Assembly (NCBI RefSeq): GCF_947499945.1
Contig: NZ_CANMQD010000001.1
Location: 930,001-994,000 of the forward strand
Direction: 5' to 3'
DNA from: an uncultured Sulfitobacter sp.
GTDB taxonomy: Bacteria > Pseudomonadota > Alphaproteobacteria > Rhodobacterales > Rhodobacteraceae
Length of the DNA stretch: 64,000 nucleotides
Each line of letters opens with the position of its first letter. Position 1 is the first letter of the stretch. This document shows, piece after piece, positions 42,429 to 51,129 of the stretch. Below the pieces are notes generated by a model. That model saw only the letters and a list, made by a program, of their open reading frames with translations. It did not search any database and was not told the origin of the DNA. A program made the position numbers and the translations under genes.

Positions 42429-43493
42429 ATGACATCTTTACTTACAAAATCCGCACCCCTTGCTCTGACCTTGGCGCTATCCCCTATAGCCGCTTTTGCT
42501 GTACCAGCTGGCGGTTATGGAGATCTCGTTGAACAGGTCGCCCCCGCCGTCGTCTACATTGAAGTCATCAGCGCGGCACAACCTGCCCACGCCTTGCCAG
42601 ACAACATGCCAGACGCATTGCGCAAACGATTTGAACAACGAATGCCGCAAGCACGCCCGCAAGGCGGGTTGGGCTCCGGCTTTATCATCTCGGAGGAAGG
42701 CCAGATTGTCACCAACCATCACGTTGTTGCGGGTGCTACAACGGTGAAGGTCAAAATGGCTGACGGGCGCACATTCAATGCTGAGGTAATCGGCAGCGAT
42801 CCCGCCACAGATATCGCACTGCTCTCGATCAAAGCCGATGTTGATCTGCCCTATGTCAGCTTTGGCACCTCAGAGGAGATGCGCGTGGGCGATGAAGTTG
42901 TCGCCGTTGGCAATCCCTTTGGCCTCAGTTCAACCGTGACCAGCGGGATCATTTCTGCCAAGTCGCGTAACATCAATGCAGGTCCCTATGACGCGTTCAT
43001 CCAGACCGATGCCGCGATCAATCAAGGCAATTCTGGTGGGCCTCTGTTTAACAACGAAGGCGATGTGATCGGCGTGAACACAGCAATCATTTCACCGGGT
43101 GGCGGCTCTGTCGGGATCGGATTTGCCGTACCTTCCGATATCGTACGTGATGTTGTCGCAGATCTATCGGATGACGGGATAGTCACACGTGGCTGGCTCG
43201 GAGTGAGCATTCGCCCAATGAGCGAGGAAGTGGCAGAGGTTTTAGGATTCGATAACGCTACAGGTGCCGTGGTCGAAGCAGTAGCAAAAGACAGCCCTGC
43301 GTCCAATGCGGGATTGGAAAAAGGTGATATTATTCTCAGCTTTGACAGTTCCGATATCAAAGAGCTGGGCGATCTGACCCGTGCCGTAGCCGCGAAAAAT
43401 CCGGACGACAGCGCAACAGTCACCGTATTGCGCCGAGGAAAGGAAAAGACCCTCACTGTCACGATCGGAACACTTGCCCCTCAAGAGGCCTAA
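42429..43493 (+). CDS. HtrA-family periplasmic serine protease with one PDZ domain
   Basis: The ATG at 42429 (GAGGAA ribosome site) gives 354 residues, beginning with a signal peptide that ends 'SPIAAFA'. The trypsin-like triad is intact: His in 'TNHHVVAGATTVK', Asp in 'SDPATDIALLSIK', Ser in 'INQGNSGGPLFN'. A single C-terminal PDZ domain follows ('GWLGVSIRPMSEEVAEVLGF'). DegP-type proteases have two PDZ domains; this one-PDZ, cleavable-signal form resembles short periplasmic HtrA/DegQ variants. It ends 64 bases before a strong terminator hairpin. Confidence 0.93.
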   Translation: MTSLLTKSAPLALTLALSPIAAFAVPAGGYGDLVEQVAPAVVYIEVISAAQPAHALPDNMPDALRKRFEQRMPQARPQGGLGSGFIISEEGQIVTNHHVVAGATTVKVKMADGRTFNAEVIGSDPATDIALLSIKADVDLPYVSFGTSEEMRVGDEVVAVGNPFGLSSTVTSGIISAKSRNINAGPYDAFIQTDAAINQGNSGGPLFNNEGDVIGVNTAIISPGGGSVGIGFAVPSDIVRDVVADLSDDGIVTRGWLGVSIRPMSEEVAEVLGFDNATGAVVEAVAKDSPASNAGLEKGDIILSFDSSDIKELGDLTRAVAAKNPDDSATVTVLRRGKEKTLTVTIGTLAPQEA

Positions 43494-43557
43494 TCCCTCA
43501 ATACGCGTGTCCCCACATGCGTAGCCCCCCTTGTGTCTACCACATCCCGGGGGGGCA

Positions 43558-43588
43558 GCCCCGATGCCCCCCGCATCGGGGCATTTTT
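43558..43588 (+). terminator. Rho-independent terminator after the HtrA gene
   Basis: A perfect 10-base stem GCCCCGATGC / GCATCGGGGC with a five-base loop is followed by ATTTTTATTT. It ends the protease transcript and separates it from the copper genes. Confidence 0.9.
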
Positions 43589-43672
43589 ATTTCAGGCGCA
43601 AATAAGCGCACAGCTGGATGTCGCAACCAAATGCGCTGGCCCAGCGCAGACGCGGAGTATATAGCGTTGTGC

Positions 43673-44029
43673 ATGACACGCATTAGTCAAACATATCTGG
43701 GACGTTTGCTGCTTGCCGCTGTAACACTGGCATTGCTCAGTTTGCCCTTTGCACATCGGTCTAGCGCAGCACCTGCATCACCGGAAATGGTGCAGTTTCT
43801 TGCCATGGGCGGAAGCTTTGCCGATATCTGCGGGGACATTGACACAGCGACAACTGGAAATTGCGAAAGCTGCCGGGTCGTTGCCGCCATGCACCTTGCT
43901 CCGCCCGTTCAGGTGGCGCATCCTGTATTTATTGCGGTAGAGGTACAGGCAACTCCGAACCCGTATGTCTTTGTGTCGGGCCCTGCCCTTCACCGCTCCC
44001 CTCCTGTGCGTGCGCCCCCACGCGCCTGA
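43673..44029 (+). CDS. Exported cysteine-pair protein upstream of PCu(A)C (DUF2946-like)
   Basis: The start MTRISQTYLGRLLLAAVTLALLSL (43673) is chosen because a signal peptide follows at once ('FAHRSSAA'); the ORF-track start lies in the terminator. The mature part is about 85 residues with 'FADICGDIDTATTGNCESCRVVAAMHLAPP', carrying Cys, CxxC and Met. This resembles the small DUF2946 copper-linked proteins. It is followed after 68 bases by a copper chaperone gene, so a copper-related periplasmic role is likely. Confidence 0.7.
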   Translation: MTRISQTYLGRLLLAAVTLALLSLPFAHRSSAAPASPEMVQFLAMGGSFADICGDIDTATTGNCESCRVVAAMHLAPPVQVAHPVFIAVEVQATPNPYVFVSGPALHRSPPVRAPPRA

Positions 44030-44097
44030 CGTTTGCCCAAATCCTACGTCACAGATATCTGCGGGCTCTTGCCTGCACAGCTTCACAGGAAAACAAC

Positions 44098-44619
44098 ATG
44101 AATATTTTTACAAAATCCGCCCTCGCGGTTCTTCTTTCTGCCGGCATTGCGCAGGCTGGCAACTATACGCTTGGTGATCTGAAAATCGAACACCCCAGAG
44201 CATTCGAGACCGCAAAAAATGCCAAAGTAGGCGGCGGCTACATGACACTTACAAACAATGGCGGTGTAGATGACACCCTCGTTGAAGTACGCGTTGCCGA
44301 AATCCCCCGCATTGAACTGCACCTCTCCGAGACGGACGCCAATGGCGTCGCAACCATGACCGAGCAAAAAGGCGGTATCCCTGTCCCCGCAGGTAAAACG
44401 GTTATGCTTATGCCTGGTGGTCTGCATGTCATGTTTATGGGACTGGGCGGCGATCCATTTGAGTTAGGCGAGCAGATCAACGCCACACTTGTTTTTGAGC
44501 AAGCAGGCGAAATTGACATTGCATTTGACGTTGTAGCGCGCACCGCGGGCGACCATGGCACCATGAAACATGGCGATCACGGTACAATGGATAACTCGGG
44601 CGAGACAAATTCCGACTAA
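44098..44619 (+). CDS. PCu(A)C family periplasmic copper chaperone
   Basis: 173 residues from the ATG at 44098: signal peptide 'SALAVLLSAGIAQAG', then the PCuAC domain 'GDLKIEHPRAFET', 'GGGYMTLTNNGGVDD', 'PAGKTVMLMPGGLHVMFMGL'. PCuAC binds Cu(I) through His and Met and loads the CuA site of cytochrome oxidase. The H(M)X10MX21HXM motif is mostly present ('ELHLSE', 'ATMTEQ', 'LHVMFM'), with Leu after the first His. The C-terminus has a His/Met repeat ('GDHGTMKHGDHGTMD') that may bind more copper. The preferred start is after the previous stop, not within it. Confidence 0.9.
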   Translation: MNIFTKSALAVLLSAGIAQAGNYTLGDLKIEHPRAFETAKNAKVGGGYMTLTNNGGVDDTLVEVRVAEIPRIELHLSETDANGVATMTEQKGGIPVPAGKTVMLMPGGLHVMFMGLGGDPFELGEQINATLVFEQAGEIDIAFDVVARTAGDHGTMKHGDHGTMDNSGETNSD

Positions 44620-44626
44620 GGCACAA

Positions 44627-44659
44627 TGAACAGGCCGGAGCAATCCTTCGGCCTGTTCA
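44627..44659. terminator. Hairpin between convergent copper and marR genes
   Basis: TGAACAGGCCG and CGGCCTGTTCA form an 11-base perfect stem with an 11-base loop. It ends at the marR stop codon and can serve both strands, although T runs on either side are weak. Confidence 0.65.
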
Positions 44660-45088
44660 CAACTTTGATATCTTTTCGAGACAGCGGTTCAAAATCTCCC
44701 GCTCCTGCGCTGTGAAATGCGCCGACAGCTTTGCATCGTAGGATTTTGCCGCCTCAAACAGATCACTATAGACCACCTGACCCTGACGGGTGAGCGCCAG
44801 CGTCTCGTGGCGGCGGTCCTGCTCTTGCGGTGTCCGAACCAGAAACCGCTTCTGCTCAAGTGCGTATACAGCGCGGCTCACCTTGGTTTTGTGCAGGCTT
44901 GCGCGGTCACAAATGCCCTTGGCCGTCATTGCACCATACCGCCCTAGATGGAACAGGACCCGCCATTCGGTACGCAGCATGCCATAGCGTTGGCGGTAGT
45001 ACTTCTGAAACCCGATACTTGTCGCCTCCGCCGCCTGATTGAGGGCGTAGGGCAAAAAGCGGCTTAGATCGAAATCATCATCAGTCAT
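44657..45088 (-). CDS. MarR family regulator of the homogentisate operon
   Basis: 143 residues with the MarR winged helix: 'MLRTEWRVLFHLGRYGAMTA', recognition helix 'DRASLHKTKVSRAVYALEQK' and wing 'TPQEQDRRHETLALT'. It is divergent from hmgA with 72 bases between the starts, which hold dyads (TTTGTAA...TTACAAA; TTAGTT...AACTAA). Control of the homogentisate operon and of itself is inferred from position; a pathway intermediate is the probable ligand. Confidence 0.9.
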   Translation of the reverse strand: MTDDDFDLSRFLPYALNQAAEATSIGFQKYYRQRYGMLRTEWRVLFHLGRYGAMTAKGICDRASLHKTKVSRAVYALEQKRFLVRTPQEQDRRHETLALTRQGQVVYSDLFEAAKSYDAKLSAHFTAQEREILNRCLEKISKL

Positions 45089-45127
45089 TTTGTAAAGTTA
45101 TCTGTTGTTAGTTACAAATCAAACTAA
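45089..45127. promoter_or_regulatory. Candidate MarR operator dyads between marR and hmgA
   Basis: TTTGTAA (45089) and TTACAAA (45112) form seven-base arms 16 bases apart; TTAGTT (45108) and AACTAA (45122) form six-base arms 8 bases apart. They overlap in the short divergent promoter region, where a MarR dimer could control both directions. Confidence 0.45.
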
Positions 45128-45160
45128 TATCTCATGTCTGATCGTAAAGGGGGAAATCCG

Positions 45161-46522
45161 ATGAACAAAGAGCAGTCGCCACATGGTTTGCAAACTGCCG
45201 CGACGCCCGTGGGCACCACGGATGGATACATGCCCGGATTTGGCAATGATTTCGAGACGGAAGCCCTTCCCGGTGCGCTGCCGCAGGGAATGAACTCCCC
45301 GCAAAAGGTCAACTATGGCCTTTATGGAGAGCAGCTAAGCGGGACTGCCTTTACAGCGCCGTCGCACCAGAACGAGCGGACATGGTGCTACCGCATCCGC
45401 CCTTCGGTGAAACACACTCATCGATTCACGAAAATCGACCTGCCCTACTGGAAATCCGCGCCCCATGTTGATCCTGATGTTGTGTCCCTCGGCCAGTATC
45501 GCTGGGATCCTGTACCCCATTCCGATCAGCCGCTCACATGGCTAACAGGCATGCGCACCATGACCACGGCAGGTGATGTGAATACCCAAGTGGGCATGGC
45601 AAGCCACATCTACCTTGTCACCGAGAGTATGAAAGACGCCTATTTCTACTCGGCTGATTCCGAGTTGTTGGTGGTCCCCCAAGAAGGCCGCCTGCGTTTC
45701 GCCACCGAGTTGGGCGTGATCGACATCGAGCCGCAGGAAATCGCGATCATCCCGCGCGGGCTGGTCTACCGTGTCGAGGTGCTGGAAGGGCCTGCGCGCG
45801 GGTTTGTTTGCGAAAACTATGGCCAAAAATTCCACCTGCCCGGTCGTGGCCCGATTGGGGCGAATTGCATGGCAAATCCCCGTGATTTTAAAACGCCCGT
45901 GGCGGCGTTCGAGGATCGCGATGCGCCCTCCACCGTGACGATCAAATGGGCTGGCCAGTTCCACGAGACCAAGATCGGACATTCGCCCTTGGACGTAGTC
46001 GCATGGCACGGCAACTACGCGCCATGCAAATACGATCTGCGGACCTATTGCCCTGTCGGTGCGATCCTGTTTGACCATCCCGATCCATCTATATTTACCG
46101 TCCTGACAGCCGATTCCGGCGTGGAAGGCACCGCCAACATCGACTTTGTACTGTTCCGCGACCGTTGGATGGTGGCTGAGGATACGTTCCGTCCGCCGTG
46201 GTATCATAAAAATGTAATGTCAGAACTGATGGGCAATATCTTTGGCATCTATGACGCCAAGCCAAAGGGCTTCATCCCTGGCGGCATGAGCCTGCACAAC
46301 ATGATGCTGCCGCACGGCCCTGACAAAAACGCATTTGAAGGTGCATCGAATGCTGACCTCAATGCGGAAAAGCTAAGCAGCACTATGTCCTTCATGTTCG
46401 AGACCCGCTTTCCGCAGCACCTCACGGCATTTGCTGTAAATGAAGCGCCTTTGCAGGATGACTACATCGATTGCTGGACCGATCTTGAAAAGAAGTTCGA
46501 CGGCACACCGGGTAAGAAATAA
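45161..46522 (+). CDS. hmgA: Homogentisate 1,2-dioxygenase
   Basis: This Fe(II) enzyme opens the homogentisate ring to maleylacetoacetate. The ATG at 45161 has the ribosome site AAGGGGGAAATCCG and gives 453 residues, close to the family's 438-450. Typical segments are '[20 protein letters not shown]', '[14 protein letters not shown]', '[14 protein letters not shown]', '[16 protein letters not shown]' and '[15 protein letters not shown]', which carry the His and Glu iron ligands. It heads the operon; the stop overlaps a 59-residue gene. Confidence 0.96.
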   Translation: MNKEQSPHGLQTAATPVGTTDGYMPGFGNDFETEALPGALPQGMNSPQKVNYGLYGEQLSGTAFTAPSHQNERTWCYRIRPSVKHTHRFTKIDLPYWKSAPHVDPDVVSLGQYRWDPVPHSDQPLTWLTGMRTMTTAGDVNTQVGMASHIYLVTESMKDAYFYSADSELLVVPQEGRLRFATELGVIDIEPQEIAIIPRGLVYRVEVLEGPARGFVCENYGQKFHLPGRGPIGANCMANPRDFKTPVAAFEDRDAPSTVTIKWAGQFHETKIGHSPLDVVAWHGNYAPCKYDLRTYCPVGAILFDHPDPSIFTVLTADSGVEGTANIDFVLFRDRWMVAEDTFRPPWYHKNVMSELMGNIFGIYDAKPKGFIPGGMSLHNMMLPHGPDKNAFEGASNADLNAEKLSSTMSFMFETRFPQHLTAFAVNEAPLQDDYIDCWTDLEKKFDGTPGKK

Positions 46523-46701
46523 TGGAAATTGTTCTCTCCATCATCTTCTTTATCTTCATCTGCGGTCTGCTTATGTTTTTTGATATGCGTCGTGGTGCAC
46601 GCCCACCGCGTAAGCATGGCGGCCGCTCGGACGGCTCGGTTGGCGGAAGCAGCGATAGCGGATGGTTCGGCGGCGATTGCGGCGGCGGCGGTGGCGATTA
46701 A
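46522..46701 (+). CDS. 59-residue glycine-rich membrane protein
   Basis: Absent from the ORF track because of its size. The ATG shares its first base with the hmgA stop (TAATG). The product has one helix ([20 protein letters not shown]), a basic stretch (MRRGARPPRKHGGR) and a Gly/Ser tail ending 'GWFGGDCGGGGGD'. The overlap with hmgA and position before fahA suggest a real, coupled gene. No family recognised; a membrane link for the pathway is speculation. Confidence 0.6.
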   Translation: MEIVLSIIFFIFICGLLMFFDMRRGARPPRKHGGRSDGSVGGSSDSGWFGGDCGGGGGD

Positions 46702-46742
46702 AAATTGGTGCAGCACCTCTGCACCCAATCTAAGGAAGTAGA

Positions 46743-47996
46743 ATGACATTGATGAAATCATGGGTCGAAAGCGCGAACAGCGCCGACACCCAATTCCCGC
46801 TCAACAACCTGCCCTACGGCGTATTCACGACCAACGCGCTTGAGCCTCGGTGTGGTGTAGCGATCGGTGATATGATCCTCGACATGCTGGCCGCAGAAGA
46901 AGCAGGATTGATCGAGCTTGCCGATGATCCTGTGTTCGACGTCCCTTACTGGAACGATGTGATGGAGCTTGGCCCAGAAGGCTGGGCCGCGCTGCGCGAG
47001 CGTTTAACACAACTGCTAGCGGATGGATCGCCCGAACAGGCGACTGTGGCTCCCATGCTCGTCCCGATGGCGGATGCCCGCATGGAAATGCCATTTGTTG
47101 TTGCCGAGTTTACCGATTTTTACGCAGGCAAACACCATGCCACGAATGTGGGCACAATGTTCCGTGGTGCTGAAAATGCCCTGCCGCCCAACTGGTTGCA
47201 CATTCCTATCGGATACAACGGGCGCGCGTCGTCAGTCATCGTGTCAGGCACAGACGTGATCCGCCCCAATGGCCAGACCAAAGCACCCGATGCGGATATG
47301 CCTTCTTTCGGACCCTGCAAGCGCCTCGATATAGAGCTTGAGATGGGCGCGATCGTGGGTACCGCCTCCGAGCTGGGCCATCCCGTTACAGTCGCTCAGG
47401 CGGACGAGATGATATTCGGCTACGTCCTGCTCAACGACTGGTCTGCACGCGATATCCAGGCGTGGGAATACCAGCCGCTTGGGCCGTTCCAAGCCAAAGC
47501 GTTTGCGACTTCGATCTCTCCGTGGATCGTTACGCGCGCGGCACTGGAGCCGTTCCGCACGTCCACGCCCGCGCGTGAAGTGACACTTCTGCCGCACCTC
47601 CAAGAGCCTAAGCCGATGCTCTATGACATTGACCTGAGGGTTACGATCAAGCCCGAAAGCGGCGAAGCTAAAACGATATGTGAAACAAATTTCAGCGAGA
47701 TGTATTACTCAGCAGCACAGCAACTCACACATCATGCAAGCTCCGGCTGTGCGATGACACCGGGCGATCTCTTGGGCTCTGGCACCATTTCTGGCGCCGA
47801 GAAGCACCAGCGCGGTAGCCTGCTTGAGATGTCTTGGGGCGGTAAGGAGCCGATTGATATCGGTGGCGGCCAAACCCGCAGCTTCATCGAGGATGGCGAC
47901 ACCCTCACACTTCATGGCGCAGCGAAAGGCGACGGCTACCAGATCGGTTTCGGCATCTGTACCGCCACGATTAAACCCGCTGTCAAATTCGGTTGA
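46743..47996 (+). CDS. fahA: Fumarylacetoacetase
   Basis: The enzyme splits fumarylacetoacetate to fumarate and acetoacetate, the last step of the homogentisate path. 417 residues, with 'FTDFYAGKHHATNVGTMFRG', 'PYGVFTTNALEPRCGVAIGD' near the N-terminus, 'DWSARDIQAWEYQPLGPF' and 'PGDLLGSGTISGAEKHQRGS', which hold the metal and catalytic residues of the FAH fold. The ribosome site AAGGAAG precedes the ATG. Confidence 0.96.
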   Translation: MTLMKSWVESANSADTQFPLNNLPYGVFTTNALEPRCGVAIGDMILDMLAAEEAGLIELADDPVFDVPYWNDVMELGPEGWAALRERLTQLLADGSPEQATVAPMLVPMADARMEMPFVVAEFTDFYAGKHHATNVGTMFRGAENALPPNWLHIPIGYNGRASSVIVSGTDVIRPNGQTKAPDADMPSFGPCKRLDIELEMGAIVGTASELGHPVTVAQADEMIFGYVLLNDWSARDIQAWEYQPLGPFQAKAFATSISPWIVTRAALEPFRTSTPAREVTLLPHLQEPKPMLYDIDLRVTIKPESGEAKTICETNFSEMYYSAAQQLTHHASSGCAMTPGDLLGSGTISGAEKHQRGSLLEMSWGGKEPIDIGGGQTRSFIEDGDTLTLHGAAKGDGYQIGFGICTATIKPAVKFG

Positions 47997-48023
47997 CCCG
48001 CCTTACCTAAAAGGACGCCCATC

Positions 48024-48485
48024 ATGAATAGAATGATCAATGCCGCAGCCTTTGTGCTGCTTGCAACACCTCTATTTGCCCAAGACACACAAGAACTGGC
48101 CCTGCAATACAGCCAAATGCCGGAAATACAGAAGATGATGGATGAGATGTTCTCGCCAGCATCCATGAGCGCGCAACTTGCGGCAAGCCTGCCGCCCGGT
48201 ACAAAAATGACGACCTCCCAGAAGACGCGGATCGGTGAAATAATGTCCAAGGCTTTGGGCGGGCTGCGGCCACGCCTTGAGGAAATTATGGTCGCCAGCA
48301 GTGCCGAGACTTTTAGTGCTGACGAACTCAAAGCCTTGATCGCGTTCTACAGCTCTGAACATGGCGCTTCTGTTATGACCAAGATGTCACCCTTTATGGC
48401 AAGCGTGATGGGCAGTCTGGCCCCCGAAATGCAAGCTGCGCAGGCCAAGATGGCCCCGCAAATCATTGAAATTATGCAGGAGTAA
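48024..48485 (+). CDS. Exported DUF2059 domain protein
   Basis: 153 residues with a signal peptide ('MNRMINAAAFVLLATPLFA') and a DUF2059-type helical domain: 'RIGEIMSKALGGLRPRLEEIM', 'SADELKALIAFYSSEHGASV' and many methionines. DUF2059 proteins are periplasmic and of unknown role. It lies in the middle of the homogentisate operon, 28 bases after fahA. Confidence 0.82.
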   Translation: MNRMINAAAFVLLATPLFAQDTQELALQYSQMPEIQKMMDEMFSPASMSAQLAASLPPGTKMTTSQKTRIGEIMSKALGGLRPRLEEIMVASSAETFSADELKALIAFYSSEHGASVMTKMSPFMASVMGSLAPEMQAAQAKMAPQIIEIMQE

Positions 48486-48490
48486 TCACT

Positions 48491-49441
48491 ATGGCCAAGG
48501 CATTTGCCTCACAAGGCGACATGACTGAGAAGAAAATCACCTTTGACGAAATCGGCCGCGATCTATGGGCCTTTACCGCCGAAGGTGACCCGAACTCTGG
48601 CGTGATCATCGGCGACGAGAGCGTGATGATCGTGGAGGCGCAGGCCACCCCGCGTCTGGCGAAAAAGGTCATAGAGCAGGTCCGCAAAGTCACCGACAAA
48701 CCGATTAGCCACGTGGTGCTGACCCACTACCACGCTGTGCGCGTGCTCGGTGCGTCCGCTTATTGCGCGGACCAGATCATTATGGGCGAAGCCGCGCGCG
48801 GCATGGTGATGGAGCGGGGACAGGAGGATTGGGATAGTGAATTCCAACGCTTCCCGCGTCTGTTTGAAGGGTATGAAAGCATTCCAGGGCTGACCTTCCC
48901 CACCACAACCTTCAACGACCGCATGACAGTGCATTTGGGCAAGCGTCGCGTTGACCTCATGCACCTCGGCCGTGCGCATACGGCGGGTGATATCGTGATA
49001 CACGTGCCCGACGAGAACGTGATGTTTACTGGCGACATCGTCGAGGACCACTCCGCATGCTATTGCGGTGACGGACATTTCGCCGAATGGGGCACCACAC
49101 TGGATGCAATCAAAGCTTACGATGTGAACTCCATTGCACCCGGTCGTGGTGGTGCGCTTATCGGCAAAGAGGCCGTGAACCGTGCGATTGAGTCAACGCG
49201 TGATTTTGTCAACTCCACCTACGCTCCCGCCGCCCGTGTCGCGGCGCAAGGTGGCACACTTAAACAGGCATGGGACGCTGTGCGCGCCGAATGTGACCCC
49301 AAGTTCGCCGATTACGCAATCTATGAGCACTGCCTGCCCTTCAACGTCGCCCGCGCCTATGACGAGGCCCGCGGCATTACGCATCCGCGCATCTGGACCG
49401 CCGAGCGTGATCTGGAGATGTGGGCAGCTTTGCAGGGCTAA
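48491..49441 (+). CDS. MBL-fold protein with incomplete metal site
   Basis: 316 residues with the MBL fold, but the metal motif reads 'THYHAVRVLG' instead of HxHxDH: the two histidines remain, while the Asp and last His are Val and Arg. The middle His in 'HLGRAHTAGD' and the bridging Asp in 'FTGDIVEDH' are kept, and the last His position reads 'APGRGGALIG'. Site-1 ligands are thus present and much of site 2 is lost, so a one-metal or altered activity is likely. An acid cluster 'HSACYCGDGHF' follows. It lies between fahA and the flavoprotein gene in the homogentisate operon. Confidence 0.78.
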   Translation: MAKAFASQGDMTEKKITFDEIGRDLWAFTAEGDPNSGVIIGDESVMIVEAQATPRLAKKVIEQVRKVTDKPISHVVLTHYHAVRVLGASAYCADQIIMGEAARGMVMERGQEDWDSEFQRFPRLFEGYESIPGLTFPTTTFNDRMTVHLGKRRVDLMHLGRAHTAGDIVIHVPDENVMFTGDIVEDHSACYCGDGHFAEWGTTLDAIKAYDVNSIAPGRGGALIGKEAVNRAIESTRDFVNSTYAPAARVAAQGGTLKQAWDAVRAECDPKFADYAIYEHCLPFNVARAYDEARGITHPRIWTAERDLEMWAALQG

Positions 49442-49509
49442 AGCCAAAAGAGAGAATCGGGCGCATTCAGCGAGGATCGCCCGGTCGCATGAAATTGGGG
49501 GAATGAAAT

Positions 49510-51129
49510 ATGGTCGCCACACGGTACAAAACTGCCTTTCAGCTTTATCCTTACGCAAAAGTTCCAGCACAGGATAATGCGCCCATGCGTCATCCTGTTG
49601 TGATTGTGGGGGGAGGTCCTATTGGCCTGTCTCTTGCACTTGATCTGGGGCTCAAGGGCACTCCGGCGTTGGTGCTTGATGATCATGATGGCGCAGGACT
49701 GGGGTCCAAGGCGATCTGTTTTGCCAAACGAACTCTGGATATCGCCAACCGCTTGGGCGCGAGCCAAGCGATGGTGGATAAGGGTATCGTCTGGAATGTC
49801 GGCAAAGTATTTCATGACGATCACAAGATATTCGACTTCAATCTGCAACCCGAAGCAGGCCACCGCAATCCTGCCTTTATAAACCTGCAACAGCCCTATT
49901 TCGAGAAATACCTCGTTGATGCAATCAACACCGCCAAAGCAAATGGTGCGCCAATTGAAATTCGTGGCCGTAACTGTGTAACCGCGCTGGAAAACCATGG
50001 CAGCTACAGCACACTGACGGTTGAGACGCCCGATGGTCCTTACCAGCTTGAGGCCGACTACCTCATCGCCTGTGATGGCGCGCGTTCACCGCTGCGCGAC
50101 ATGATGGGGCTAAGCTTTGACGGGCGTGTGTTCGAGGACAACTTCCTCATCGCCGACGTGCATATGAAGGCCGATTTCCCGACCGAGCGCTGGTTCTGGT
50201 TCGAGCCGCCCTTCAAGAACAGCGGCCAATCAGCGCTGCTGCACAAACAACCCGACGACATCTGGCGCATCGACTTCCAGCTGGGCTGGGACATTGACCG
50301 CGAAAAGGAACTCGACCCAGACCGCATCCGCGCCCGCGTTGATGCGATGCTCTCAAGCCAAGCTGGCCATGTGCCTGAATATGAGTTGGAATGGACATCG
50401 ATCTACACCTTCCAATGCCGCCGGATGCAGAAGTTCCGCCATGGCAATGTGATCTTCGCAGGTGACAGCGCACATCAGGTCTCGCCGTTTGGCGCACGCG
50501 GGGCGAACTCTGGCGTGCAAGACGCCGATAACCTCGCGTGGAAGCTGGATCTGGTGCTCAAGGGGCTGGCCGATGACAGCCTGCTCGACACCTACGCCAC
50601 AGAGCGCGAGCACGGGGCGGATGAAAACATCTTGAACTCCTCGCGCGCGACAGACTTCATGACACCCAAATCGGAGGTGTCCAAAATATTCCGGAACGCC
50701 GTGCTGGAGCTTGCGAATAAACATGAGTTCGCCCGCCCATTGGTGAACTCTGGCCGCTTGTCAGTACCTTGCAACTATGTAGGTTTTGCCTTGTTCGGGG
50801 AAGATACGGTTGGCGGTCCTGAAACCACCCGCCCCGGCATGACTTGCCCCGATGCGCCCTTGGGAGACGCGTTTTTGCTTGATCAACTCGGCGGCGGCTT
50901 TACTGTTCTTGCGATTGGCACAGATGCGCAGGATATTTCAGCCCACGGCATCGACGCAAAAGCGATCACGATTGCCGCGCCCTGCCATACAATTAAGGTG
51001 CGCTATCTGGGCGATGCCGAGCAAGCGGTCTATCTCATACGCCCCGACCAACATATTGTCGCCCGTTGGGCCAACTTCGACGAGACCGCAGTCAAAGCAG
51101 CCCTTGGCACCGCAATCGGAAAGGCATGA
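49510..51129 (+). CDS. FAD monooxygenase, probable 3-hydroxyphenylacetate 6-hydroxylase flavoprotein (MhaA-like)
   Basis: 539 residues of the PheA/UbiH aromatic hydroxylase class: dinucleotide motif 'VVIVGGGPIGLSLALDLGLK', 'DYLIACDGARSPLRDMMG' and second FAD motif 'IFAGDSAHQVSPFGARGANS', followed by a thioredoxin-like C-terminal domain. It starts at ATG 49510 with a GGGGGAA ribosome site. The next gene is a 61-residue DUF2783 protein. In Pseudomonas putida U, 3-hydroxyphenylacetate 6-hydroxylase is a flavoprotein of this size (MhaA) plus a small coupling protein (MhaB), and makes homogentisate; the operon context fits exactly. The substrate is inferred, not shown. Confidence 0.75.
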   Translation: MVATRYKTAFQLYPYAKVPAQDNAPMRHPVVIVGGGPIGLSLALDLGLKGTPALVLDDHDGAGLGSKAICFAKRTLDIANRLGASQAMVDKGIVWNVGKVFHDDHKIFDFNLQPEAGHRNPAFINLQQPYFEKYLVDAINTAKANGAPIEIRGRNCVTALENHGSYSTLTVETPDGPYQLEADYLIACDGARSPLRDMMGLSFDGRVFEDNFLIADVHMKADFPTERWFWFEPPFKNSGQSALLHKQPDDIWRIDFQLGWDIDREKELDPDRIRARVDAMLSSQAGHVPEYELEWTSIYTFQCRRMQKFRHGNVIFAGDSAHQVSPFGARGANSGVQDADNLAWKLDLVLKGLADDSLLDTYATEREHGADENILNSSRATDFMTPKSEVSKIFRNAVLELANKHEFARPLVNSGRLSVPCNYVGFALFGEDTVGGPETTRPGMTCPDAPLGDAFLLDQLGGGFTVLAIGTDAQDISAHGIDAKAITIAAPCHTIKVRYLGDAEQAVYLIRPDQHIVARWANFDETAVKAALGTAIGKA

